From Calothrix sp. PCC 7103 (GTDB lineage Bacteria; Cyanobacteriota; Cyanobacteriia; Cyanobacteriales; Nostocaceae): 64,000 nucleotides of DNA. Positions 37,855 to 47,300 of the stretch are shown one piece after another. A model generated the notes under the pieces. That model was not told the origin of the DNA. It ran no database searches and was given only the letters and a program-made list of their open reading frames with translations. A program made the translations under genes and the position numbers. Numbering within the stretch: the stretch's first letter is position 1; every line of letters starts with the position of its first letter. The DNA lies in NCBI RefSeq assembly GCF_000331305.1, contig NZ_KB217478.1, positions 3,011,776 to 3,075,775 of the forward strand, written 5' to 3'.

Positions 37855-38400
37855 CTAAGTTATACTCAAATACTGAGGCGCCACGCTATCAACTAGCCAT
37901 ACGCCGTTATCTGAGCAGTAAAAGCGTATTCCGTATGAATGCATTTTGGCAGCATCAATTACAAGTACTACTGGTTTACCATGTCTAGCCCCAACCTTTG
38001 TCGCGGTTTCAATATCTGCTGATAAATGTACATGATGTCGGGACATTTTTAAAAGTCCCTGTTCTAAAATTAGATCTACAGATTTATGCCCGGTTCCGTG
38101 ATACAAAATATCTGGAGGAACTTGCGGCTCTAATTGTAAATCTATTTCAACGCTGTGTCCTTGGTTGGCACGAATTAAGGCGCCTGTTTCATCGAATGAG
38201 TAACGCTGTTTATCGTTATTGGCTACTACTTCTTCTAGTTCCTGTCTGCTGATGGGAAATTGATGTTTTTTACAAGCTGCTAATAATTTTTTTACTTCTA
38301 CCCAGCTACCTGGAGTAAGTTCGATACCTATTGTTTCTGGTTGGTGTCGTAAGTGTTTGCTTAGGTATTTACTGATTTTTACTAAACGTGTGTTGTCCAT
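37855..38400 (-). CDS. kptA: RNA 2'-phosphotransferase (Tpt1/KptA)
   Basis: 181 residues. KptA fold: KISKYLSKHLRHQPETIGIE (8-27), the RNA- and NAD-binding His/Arg residues in RYSFDETGALIRANQGHSVE, LYHGTGHKSVDLILEQGL and HVHLSADIETATKVGARHG. It transfers a 2'-phosphate to NAD to give ADP-ribose 1'',2''-cyclic phosphate. Bacteria generally lack the tRNA splicing step this removes, so its bacterial role is unsettled. Confidence 0.93.
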   Translation of the reverse strand: MDNTRLVKISKYLSKHLRHQPETIGIELTPGSWVEVKKLLAACKKHQFPISRQELEEVVANNDKQRYSFDETGALIRANQGHSVEIDLQLEPQVPPDILYHGTGHKSVDLILEQGLLKMSRHHVHLSADIETATKVGARHGKPVVLVIDAAKMHSYGIRFYCSDNGVWLVDSVAPQYLSIT

Positions 38401-38518
38401 ATATTATATAGATAACCTTTCTATACTATACATGCTACAAGATAATACAACGATAGATTTGTAAAAGTGAGTAAAGATTTTTTAAAAATAATTCAACCGC
38501 GCTTATGGAGGAAGTATT

Positions 38519-39023
38519 ATGAGTTACCAGCGTCCGGTTATATTTATTTCTGAATCAACCCAGGATAGGCGGGTTTCGGAGATAGCGATTGCAGGACTTG
38601 CAGTATTGTTCGTAGTTGCTATTTATGGGTGGCTTGTATTACCTGATACCATACCTATAAATTTTGGATTCGATGGGCGCCCGAATGCTTGGGGTAGTAA
38701 ACGTATATTGTGGATGTTGCCCGGATTAGCTTTGTTTTTTTTATGGGTTTTTAACGTATTTGAATCGTACACCGCACAAGTTTAATTATCTTGTCCCCAT
38801 TAATGAAAACAACGCACGGCGCCAGTACGTTATTGCGTTATCGATGTTGAACTGGTTGAAAGTTGAATTGATGTGGATGTTTGCTTTTTTGGAGCAGTGT
38901 CAAATGTATAGTTTGGCAACTTCAGAGAGCTTTGGTTTAGGACTGTGGTTTTTACCTGTGTTTGTGCTAATTATATTGGGGACGGTTGGTTATTGGTTGC
39001 GTCAGTCTTTCCTTGCGCGGTAG
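38519..39023 (+). pseudogene. DUF1648-type membrane protein, frameshifted
   Basis: The first 88 residues are a DUF1648 start with LPDTIPINFGFDGRPNAWG and two membrane helices, preceded by a good GGAGGA site. The homologous continuation (NRTPHKFNYLVPINENN, then helices LGLWFLPVFVLIILG) is in the next frame from about 38763. One missing base near 38764 (after VFE) explains both halves, and restoring it would give one protein of about 168 residues. Could be a sequencing error or a recent mutation. Confidence 0.75.
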
Positions 39024-39036
39024 AAACCTGGTTTCT
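39022..39036. terminator. AGAAACCTGGTTTCT palindrome at convergent gene ends
   Basis: 15-base palindrome that overlaps the DUF1648 stop codon on one side and touches the acyltransferase stop on the other. Confidence 0.55.
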
Positions 39037-40187
39037 TAAAGTTTGAGGAACCAACGGCGCCTATACATAGCGTAAAGAATTACCCACCAAAATAAAACTG
39101 TTGTGATGGCGAAAAATAAAGAAGCGTTCATTGCTCCTGACCAAGAAGCAAATAAGTTTTCGTAAATCCAAGTGTATGTTGATGGCGCCTTTTCTCCGAC
39201 TCCAATTTGGGTTTTATTAAGTATTCTAGCCAACAAACCCGAACCGACGAATAGAAAAATAGCGTTTAACCCCATTACTTCTAAAGGGAAACCCAAACGC
39301 TTTAATCTCCGAACTTCGATTAATTCATAACATAAAGCTAGTAATAGTAACGCCCATCCAGCGGTATACACTACATAAGAACTAGTCCATAGCTGTTTGT
39401 TAATTGGAAAGATTAGTCCCCAGAAGTGTCCAATAATGACGCAAATTAAGCCAAAAATAGCAAGATTAACACTAGTGCGACTTTTTATTGCTTGAAGACG
39501 TAGCCATTCACCTGTAAAGTATCCAAACAAGACTGTGACTATAGCAGGTAATGTACTAAATAACCCTTCTGGGTCAAAGGAACCTCCTTTAAATATATGT
39601 GTCCCCAAAATTAATCTGTCTATATAACCTGCTAAATTTCCCTCTGGTGTCAAATTGCCAGCACCGTAACCAGGAACAGGAATTAATTGCATTGCTGCCC
39701 AGTAGCCTATTAATAGAATGAGTGCTAATACCCATAGTAGGCGCCGTCTCAAATTTAAAACAGCGAAGCTAGCTAACATGTAAGCTAAACTGATGCGCTG
39801 TAAAACTCCCATAATTCGCAGTTTACCAAAATCTATAGGCGCCCCTTTTAAGATTAAATCTAAAAAAGGAGAGAAAATCGCCAATAATAAACCAAAACCG
39901 AACAATAAAGCACCTCTCCTAACAATACGCCAATAAACCTTAATATCTGGTCGATTATCATCAGTATACTTGGCAAAAGAGAAAGCCATCGCCACACCCA
40001 CAATAAACAGAAAAAAGGGAAAAATTAAATCTGTAGGGGTACAACCATGCCAAGGTGCATGTTCAAGAGGAGGGTAAATATATTTCCAACTACCCGGATT
40101 ATTCACCAATATCATCGAAGCTATAGCAATCCCTCGGAAAACATCCAGAGAAACAAGACGTTTAGTATTAGATATTAATTGTGCCAT
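39036..40187 (-). CDS. DUF5009 / heparan-alpha-glucosaminide acetyltransferase-like membrane protein
   Basis: 383 residues with about ten membrane helices. The start LVSLDVFRGIAIASMILVNN and the CTPTDLIFPFFLFIVGVAMAF block (His and Asp in the first lumen loop: HAPWHGCTPTD) mark the HGSNAT/NagX-like acyltransferase family, which moves acetyl groups across a membrane to sugars. The substrate in cyanobacteria is not known; cell-wall or exopolysaccharide sugars are plausible. Neighbouring GHL10 hydrolase is divergent, 113 bp away. Confidence 0.88.
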   Translation of the reverse strand: MAQLISNTKRLVSLDVFRGIAIASMILVNNPGSWKYIYPPLEHAPWHGCTPTDLIFPFFLFIVGVAMAFSFAKYTDDNRPDIKVYWRIVRRGALLFGFGLLLAIFSPFLDLILKGAPIDFGKLRIMGVLQRISLAYMLASFAVLNLRRRLLWVLALILLIGYWAAMQLIPVPGYGAGNLTPEGNLAGYIDRLILGTHIFKGGSFDPEGLFSTLPAIVTVLFGYFTGEWLRLQAIKSRTSVNLAIFGLICVIIGHFWGLIFPINKQLWTSSYVVYTAGWALLLLALCYELIEVRRLKRLGFPLEVMGLNAIFLFVGSGLLARILNKTQIGVGEKAPSTYTWIYENLFASWSGAMNASLFFAITTVLFWWVILYAMYRRRWFLKL

Positions 40188-40300
40188 TTATGTTTATCGT
40201 GTAATAAATTTGTCAAAATCATTAAGGTGTAATTGGTAGCACAGGCTTTCTATGCCTGTCGATGTATTTTATTGTGCATGTATTTTATAGTTAAAATCTT

Positions 40301-41836
40301 ATGAACATCAAAGCTACTATTCTAAGCGGACTACTTCTTTTAACAATTGCCTCTCCAGTCCAATCCCAAGAAAAACAAGTTAAACCCACGCAAGTAATAG
40401 ATGCACCCCCACCTCCAACTAGAGAATTTCGGGGTGTATGGGTTGCCAGCGTTGCCAATATAGACTTTCCTTCAAAACCTGGACTAACTACAGACCAACA
40501 AAAAGCGGAACTGATAGCTATTTTAGATAAAGCCGTACAGTTAAAGCTGAATGCCATAATTTTTCAAATCCGTCCTATGGCAGACGCATTATACGCATCA
40601 CCATACGAACCTTGGTCAGAGTTTCTCACGGGTCAAATGGGAAAACCACCACTACCATATTATGACCCTCTGGAATTTGCGATAACAGAAGCACGCAAAC
40701 GCGGTTTAGAATTACATGTTTGGTTTAACCCTTACCGCGCAAGTCATATTAAATCTATATCAGAAGTGGCGCCAACTCATATAACTAAAACACGTCCTGA
40801 TTTAGTGAGACAATATGGTAAATACATGTGGTTAGACCCAGGAGAAAAAGAGGTTCAAGACTATTCATTAAAAGTCATAATGGATGTAGTCAAACGCTAT
40901 GATATTGATGGCATAACTATCGACGATTATTTTTACCCTTATCCAGAACGAAACGAGAAGAAACAAAATATTGACTTCCCTGACGAAAGCAGCTATTCAA
41001 AGTATTTACGTTCTGGAGGTAAACTAAATCGAAACGATTGGCGCCGAGAAAACATTAATACATTTGTTAAAAATCTATATCAAGGCGTAAAAAATGCTAA
41101 ACCTTGGGTGAAAGTTGGTATTAGTCCCTTTGGTGTTTGGAAACCTGGATATCCTAAACAGATATCCAATACTGGGGGTTTTAACCCTTACGAAGAAATA
41201 TATGCTGACTCTCGCAAATGGTTGACAGAGGGTTGGTTAGATTACTTTTCGCCACAACTATATTGGAAAATTGAACAAACAGCGCAAAGTTATCCTGTAT
41301 TATTAAACTGGTGGAAAAGTCAAAACCTTAAAAATCGTCATCTTTGGGCATCAGTTTACACTAGTAGAGTTGGGAACCAAGAGCGTCAAAACTGGAATGC
41401 TAACGAAATAGTCTATCAAATCAAAAGCACGCACGGTATACTTGGCGCCAGTGGTAACATACACTTTAGTATGAAACCCTTGATAGAAAACCGTGGAGGA
41501 ATTTCAGATTTACTATCGCAGAAAAGCTATCAAAATCCAGCATTAGTACCAGCATCACCCTGGCTAAATAATACACCCCCCTCTAAACCAGTATTAGAGG
41601 TTCAAAAAAATACGATTTCTAATATTAATCAACTAACTTGGAAACCAACAGGCAAACAACCAGTCTCATTATGGGTTTTACAAACAAAAACTGGAAATGA
41701 ATGGAAAACAAATATCTTACCAGCCAATCAAAACTCATTTCCATTGACTGATGCTCAAGTTAACACAGTTGCTATATCGGGCGTCACTCGTTATGGAATA
41801 CAAAGTCCAAGTACTATTATCAAAATAAAACAGTAA
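40301..41836 (+). CDS. GHL10 (DUF187) family glycoside hydrolase, DigH-like
   Basis: 511 residues. Signal peptide (TILSGLLLLTIASPVQSQ) directs export. The GHL10 TIM barrel is visible from residue 45: TREFRGVWVASVANIDFP, LNAIIFQIRPMADALY, LHVWFNPYRASH, IDGITIDDYFYPYPE (acidic catalytic candidates) and WLDYFSPQLYW. E. coli DigH of this family cleaves denuded peptidoglycan glycan strands, so a role in septal cell-wall splitting is likely. A C-terminal Fn3-like stretch starts near 425. Confidence 0.9.
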   Translation: MNIKATILSGLLLLTIASPVQSQEKQVKPTQVIDAPPPPTREFRGVWVASVANIDFPSKPGLTTDQQKAELIAILDKAVQLKLNAIIFQIRPMADALYASPYEPWSEFLTGQMGKPPLPYYDPLEFAITEARKRGLELHVWFNPYRASHIKSISEVAPTHITKTRPDLVRQYGKYMWLDPGEKEVQDYSLKVIMDVVKRYDIDGITIDDYFYPYPERNEKKQNIDFPDESSYSKYLRSGGKLNRNDWRRENINTFVKNLYQGVKNAKPWVKVGISPFGVWKPGYPKQISNTGGFNPYEEIYADSRKWLTEGWLDYFSPQLYWKIEQTAQSYPVLLNWWKSQNLKNRHLWASVYTSRVGNQERQNWNANEIVYQIKSTHGILGASGNIHFSMKPLIENRGGISDLLSQKSYQNPALVPASPWLNNTPPSKPVLEVQKNTISNINQLTWKPTGKQPVSLWVLQTKTGNEWKTNILPANQNSFPLTDAQVNTVAISGVTRYGIQSPSTIIKIKQ

Positions 41837-42440
41837 TACATTGTCATGCTGAACGTAGTGAAGCATCTCTATAACTTCAAATAGTAAAGAGATTCTACCC
41901 TACGGGAAAACTCCGTTTACGCTACCCTACGGGAAAAGCTCCGCTTTACGCTCAGAATGACAATAGTAAGCACTGCCCACCATACAAACGCCTATTTAAC
42001 AATTCATTTTGATAACAAATAGTAGCACCAAGTTTATCAAAATAGAAATAGGTTGCCAGTGCCTAACTCAGTTTTGATGCATTGACCTTGACAGCAAAGA
42101 CGGTAATAGGGGATAAAACGTGACTGCTAACAAAAAACAGCAACCTTAAGCAAGTATAAAAGTAAATTAGGTATATTAATTTACTAGTGAGTGATAACAC
42201 TGATTAGACTAAAGTGAAAAGAGGGTTGACAGCCCTAGGGCGTTGTTATTGTAGGCTAAAGGATTAAAGCAACTTCCGTATAAAGGCTTAAATAAAAGTA
42301 TTTCTCATATCCCACTGAAGAATGAAGCTTTATAAACTAATCAGAACTGTACTAGAAGGGTAAGGCGCCACAAAACCAGTCAAGATTAACTGTCAATGTC
42401 GCCCAAGTATATTAGTAATTGAATTCGGAAGGGTACGTAA
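41837..42440. other. 600-bp region upstream of manganese catalase
   Basis: First part (41842-41962) is a large inverted repeat of the TGTCAT...ATGACA family with an internal tandem TACCCTACGGGAAAA. The rest holds no ORF. The stretch 42215-42300 has short inverted repeats (GGGTTGACAGCCC, CCCTAGGG) and could be a structured 5' leader or small RNA; I recognise no family. Confidence 0.45.
41842..41962. repeat. TGTCAT...ATGACA inverted repeat
   Basis: Begins TGTCATGCTGAACG and ends GCTCAGAATGACA. Related copies at 44248-44344, 48759-48825, 50353-50379, 54304-54397, 55238-55304 and 59719-59808. Position just after the GHL10 gene. Confidence 0.7.
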
Positions 42441-43397
42441 ATGTTTTATCACACCAAGAAACTTCAATATTTTAAGCCGCCCACAAAGCCAGATGCAGTT
42501 TATGCAAAGAAGGTTCAGGAACTCATTGGTGGAACTTTTGGAGAAATGACTGTAATGATGCAGTATTTATTCCAAGGGTTTAACTGTCGGGGACCAGCAA
42601 AATATCGCGATATGTTGCTAGATATAGGTACTGAAGAAATTGGTCATATCGAAATGCTTGCAACAATGATTGCTCACCTTCTAGATAAGGCGCCTATCAA
42701 GGTACAAGAAGATGGCGCCAGTGACCCAGTTGTAGGTGCAGTAATGGGTGGCACAAATCCACGCGATGTAATCATGGCAGAAGCAATGGCAATGAATCCA
42801 CAACATTTAATTGTTTCAGGATTAGGTGCCACAGCAGCAGATAGCGTTGGTTATCCTTGGAACGGTCGGTTCATCGTTGCCAGTGGTAACTTAATGGCTG
42901 ACTTCCGCTCGAACCTTCATGCAGAATCACAAGGACGCTTACAAGCGGTGCGAATGTATGAAATGTCAGACGACCCAGGTGTAAAAGATACACTTTCGTT
43001 TATGATTGCGCGCGATACAATGCACCAAAACCAATGGTTAGCAGCACTTGAAGACTTGAAGTCAGAAGGACTAGAAGATGCACCAGTCCCAAGTTCCTTC
43101 CCATTACAATTGGAAAAACGCGAATTTGCATACCAATTCTGGAACCATTCCGAAGGAACAGAAAGTGCAGAAGGTCGTTGGGCAAAAGGTCCTTCAATGG
43201 ATGGTAAAGGTGAATTTGAATATATCGCCAACCCACAACCACTAGGCCCAGAACCTCAACCTCCACAAGTTGATCCACGTCTGCATGGTACACCAATAGA
43301 CCCCTCAATGAATACTACTTCCATGTCATCACCTGGCGCCTCGTCGATGCCATCTCAAGGAGTAGTAAGAGAAGTTGACAAACGAACCAGACAATAA
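42441..43397 (+). CDS. katB: Manganese (non-haem) catalase
   Basis: 318 residues, ferritin-like four-helix bundle. Dimanganese ligands are visible: Glu35 in GTFGEMTVMMQ, Glu66 and His69 in GTEEIGHIEM, Glu162 in LHAESQGR and His195 in RDTMHQNQ. It disproportionates hydrogen peroxide in the cytosol and is resistant to cyanide. The C-terminal 60 residues are a Pro/Ser/Met-rich low-complexity tail (PGASSMPSQG). GGAAGGG precedes the ATG. A hairpin follows. The symbol follows Nostoc use and the paralogue KatA is possible. Confidence 0.93.
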   Translation: MFYHTKKLQYFKPPTKPDAVYAKKVQELIGGTFGEMTVMMQYLFQGFNCRGPAKYRDMLLDIGTEEIGHIEMLATMIAHLLDKAPIKVQEDGASDPVVGAVMGGTNPRDVIMAEAMAMNPQHLIVSGLGATAADSVGYPWNGRFIVASGNLMADFRSNLHAESQGRLQAVRMYEMSDDPGVKDTLSFMIARDTMHQNQWLAALEDLKSEGLEDAPVPSSFPLQLEKREFAYQFWNHSEGTESAEGRWAKGPSMDGKGEFEYIANPQPLGPEPQPPQVDPRLHGTPIDPSMNTTSMSSPGASSMPSQGVVREVDKRTRQ

Positions 43398-43417
43398 GAA
43401 TGTTTGACTATATTGTG

Positions 43418-43438
43418 GAACAGGCATCCTGCCTGTTC
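43418..43438. terminator. Hairpin after the manganese catalase gene
   Basis: GAACAGGCA - TCC - TGCCTGTTC is a perfect 9-bp stem followed by TTCATAAT. Same repeat design as the hairpin at the gap1 stop. Confidence 0.6.
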
Positions 43439-43495
43439 TTCATAATAAGGCGCCTATTTTGTATTTAGGGCGCCTATTTTTTATGCATTCTTATC

Positions 43496-43526
43496 TGGGC
43501 GGGCAAGGATGCCCACCCCACAAGAA
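43496..43526. repeat. GGGCA-AGGA-TGCCC palindrome with CCACAAGA tail
   Basis: Dispersed-family copy between the catalase gene and the Uma2 remnant. A tandem pair of GGCGCCTATTTT (43447-43480) precedes it. Confidence 0.5.
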
Positions 43527-43618
43527 AATATTGGGAGTCAAGATTTAAGATATGAAGTATTATAATGACTATTAACTAGAATATTTATCGCTTATAGTTA
43601 TTTAAAGGAATATTTACA

Positions 43619-44226
43619 ATGACTCAAGCAGCATCAAAAATTATAACTGTCGATGAGTTTATCAAAGAATATGCTGATAATGAACGCTATGAGCTAATTG
43701 ACGGAGAATTAATTGATATGAAACCAACTGGACAACATGAGCAGGTTGTTGGCTTTGTTGGAAGAAAACTCAATGTGCAAATTGACCTGTATATCCAGAT
43801 TATTTTATTCCCCATCGATGCCTCATTCAGCTTTTGGGTGTAAATATAGCTTTTCGTCCTGATGTAATTGTATTGGATAGTACTCGCTTAGTTAATGAAC
43901 CGTTGTGGCAAAAAGAACCAGTAATTACTTTTGGAAGCACAATCAAACTTGCTGTTGAAGTTGTTAGCACAAATTGGCAAAATGATTACGCGCGTAAAGT
44001 AGAAGATTATGCAATGTTAGGGGTACGTGAGTATTGGATTGTAGACTACCTTGGCATTGGGGGAAGAGAATATATAGGTAAACCAAAACAGCCAACAATT
44101 ACAATCTGTACCTTAAATCAGGATGAGTATCAAAGACAATTATTCTGAAATGAAGATACGCTTGTTTCAACTATTTTCCCAAATCTTCAATTAACTGCTA
44201 AACAAATATTTGAATCAGCAAGGTAA
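43619..44226 (+). pseudogene. Uma2 family (DUF820) endonuclease-like gene, frameshifted
   Basis: The start is typical Uma2 (KIITVDEFIKEYADNERYEL, DGELIDMKPTGQHEQV). The rest lies in another frame from about 43790 (PHRCLIQLLGVNIAFRPDVI, KLAVEVVSTNWQNDYARKVE with the PD-(D/E)XK acidic/lysine residues, GVREYWIVDY), and a CGA-to-TGA-type stop at 44146-44148 cuts off the last 25 residues (FPNLQLTAKQIFESAR is still readable). Uma2 proteins are very numerous, possibly mobile, in cyanobacteria. This copy is decaying. Confidence 0.8.
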
Positions 44227-44247
44227 AATATTATCAATAATATACAA

Positions 44248-44344
44248 TGTCATTCTGAGCGTAGCGTAAACGGAGTTTTCCCGTAGGGTAGAATCTAAAA
44301 TTTTACGCATATAGACAAGATGCTTCACTGCGTTCAGCATGACA
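44248..44344. repeat. TGTCATTCTGAG...CATGACA inverted repeat
   Basis: Copy with an inner TACCCTACGGG segment in reverse orientation relative to 41842-41962. Sits between the convergent Uma2 remnant and the methylase gene. Confidence 0.7.
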
Positions 44345-44399
44345 TATCAAAATACTTTTAAAACAACCTCTCAAACTGCTACATCAAAATCAGCTAAGA

Positions 44400-47300
44400 T
44401 TATTTTTTCATATTAATATATTCCGCAGCCTTTTTCGGTGAGAGCTTAACGCTTGAATTATTACTACGGATATAGAAAATCTCCTCTTCCTTACCATTTT
44501 TATCTTTCATTTTCACCCAAACAGGGTTTGGTGATGGCTGGACAGAAACTCGACATACATCTTTACCGCTTACTTGATGAAAAGTAATACGGAAGTGAGA
44601 ACCAAATTCTTGTCCTATCTCCCTTAATAACAGGTCATTATTTAAAAACAGCATGTAACCGTCATTATTCTTCTTTTTCAAGGTTTGATAATCATTATCT
44701 AACCCCAGAGGTTTCCCATCGTCGTCAACACCTATAAATAAATTTCCGCCATTGGTATTTAAGAATGCTGCAACGGTTTTGACTATTTCATGCTCCATTG
44801 CCTTATCTTGCTTATTTTCTCGTAAATTCCAACGTGCGGTAGATTTAAACTCTATTTGGTCATTCTCTCCTTGCTCAATTAATGCCACAATTTCAGCATC
44901 TCCAGACATAGGCGCCAAGCTTTGGTATGCTGCTAAGGCATCTTGTTTAACTTGTTCTGGAACGATAGGGAAAGTACTGAGGATATATTGAAATTCTTCT
45001 TCAGTTAACCCATAGAGGTGAGCTATCATTCCGTCAAGTTCTGCACGAAGTTTTGCTCTTTCGCTTTCGTTGGTGGCACCGTTTTCATGGGAACCTAGTC
45101 CGACTTCCTGCGCGAGTTCATCAAATTCAGGAGTGGTGCAGATGAGTTTTGCCGCGCGTTCGACTATTTCCTTGAAGTATTTGTCTCCTTTTGTTAAACG
45201 TGGTACTGGTAGCTGGTAAACAAAAAACATATTGAGGTTTGTGCTAACCTTTTGTCGCAAGCAATAATCAATAACAAAGCTATTAAATATCGCTGTGCTA
45301 AATAGCATGTCTGAGATTTTCAGGCGAATTTGATTACTTTCTGAAAACTTTAATGAGATTAAAAGCGAATTTCCGCAAAAAACTGATCTTGGTACAATAC
45401 TTGATATTAGCGAGCGTTCGTTGGTGCTTGATGCAACCGAGCGAAAAGCAAGACGATAGGATTGGTAATTTAACTTTTGACCTTCATCTTTCCCACTTCT
45501 TCCAAACACAGCTTTTTTTGCTTCCTGTTCATCTACCCAGTATCTTGGTTTTGCAAATTTATGGATGAATTGATGAATCATCTTACCTTCATACAATGGT
45601 AATCTTCCTTCTGCTGGTTGCGGCTTAAATAAATAACTATCATTTGTCATGTCAAATTCACGAGTTAAACGTAAGTTCCACTTGTCATCTATTTTTTCGC
45701 CTAGCAATGGGAACTTCAGCATTTTATTAGCAATACTAACATCTGTATTGTTTTTAAACTCCATCACTGACAGAGAATCTGGCGCCAGCTTGCGTACCAT
45801 ATCAATAGTGATTGGCAAACTACCATTACTAGGAAATCTTTGAAGCTCTTGCACATCATGGCGCATAAAAGCAGATGGAAATTCATTTGTTTTTCCTCCT
45901 TTTGCAAAGGTAAGAACAACAAATTTAAAACGGCTATCAACTTCTTCAAAAATAGTTTTACGATTCTCAAAGCAAAATAAACCTGTAACATTTGTTTCAT
46001 TAAACAACATTTCTCGCAGTTGTTTGGCGCCTAGGTCAGTGTATATACCGCTAGGAATTACAATCCCACATTCACCACTTAGACGTAAAAGGTTAAAACA
46101 CTGTTCTAGAAAAAGCTTGTAGAGATTAATGTCTGTTCCTGCTTTCTTGCCGTTCACAATAGAAATTTGATTTTTGTATTGCTCTGCTGAACGATAGTAA
46201 GCACTAACATAAGGATATTGACTTTGATACTCTAGCCATGTGCTAGCAATTTCAGGATTTTGTAAAAGTAGCTTCTGCTCTTTTTCAAAAGCTTTAATAT
46301 CCATTTTATTTTTCGTCACCAGTTCATTATGCTGGGCAAAAAATTCTTTTGCTTGTGGTTTGAATATTTCCCACGGTGGATTTGTAATAATTGCATCAAA
46401 TCCACCCCGTTCTAAGACTTTATCAAAGTGATAACCCCAGTGAAATGGTTTTAAAGCTGCAATATCGTCTATTTTTAAGACACGCTTCTTGGATTTACCA
46501 GTTAATTGAACTTCCTCGTATTTAATACCTAGTTTTTGGCTAAATTCATCCAATAATAAAGAATTTAACTTTTCTTGTGATTTTTTATTCAGGTTTTCGA
46601 TATGTTTACGCAGGTTTAACAATCTTGCATTTTGATGAGTTCCTTCTTCTCCGGTAGCTAGTTTTTCCTCACCGGGTATAAATGCGTGTTTCTTGTAGAG
46701 TTCAATTGATTGATTCTTATCTTCCAGAATAGTTTTGTACTGGTTTGCTGCTAGGGACTGTAAGAGATTACCTTGTTTAGAATTTCCTACTGTATCAAAC
46801 GCGGTTTCATCAACTTTGATTAACCCTATCAGCGAATTACCCGCCATAATATTAAAGTCAATATTAGGTAGTGGTTCTAATTCGTTTACGTCATGGGCAG
46901 AAGATACTAAAGCTAAGAAAAGACGTAATTTTGCAATTTCTGTTGCTTCCTCCATGATGTCAACACCATAAAGGTTATCTGTAACGATACGTTTTTTGAT
47001 ATAATAAGGCAGAGACTGATGTTTTTGTTCGAGTTGTTTTATTTCTATTTTTAGATTTGCATCACCCATTAGTTTGATTGTACCAATTACCGCACTGTAA
47101 ACTTGAATTAGAGTTTTCATTGCGGCAATAAGAAAGGCGCCTGAACCGCAAGCAATATCCAAAATAGATAAGTTAGGAAGAATATCTTTAATTAGTAAAC
47201 GGCAAATATTAGCATCTAATTTTAGGAATAGTTCGTTAATATCGTCAAATGATTTATACTTGTCTGAGACTGCATTGTTAACACGGTCTACAATTAACTT

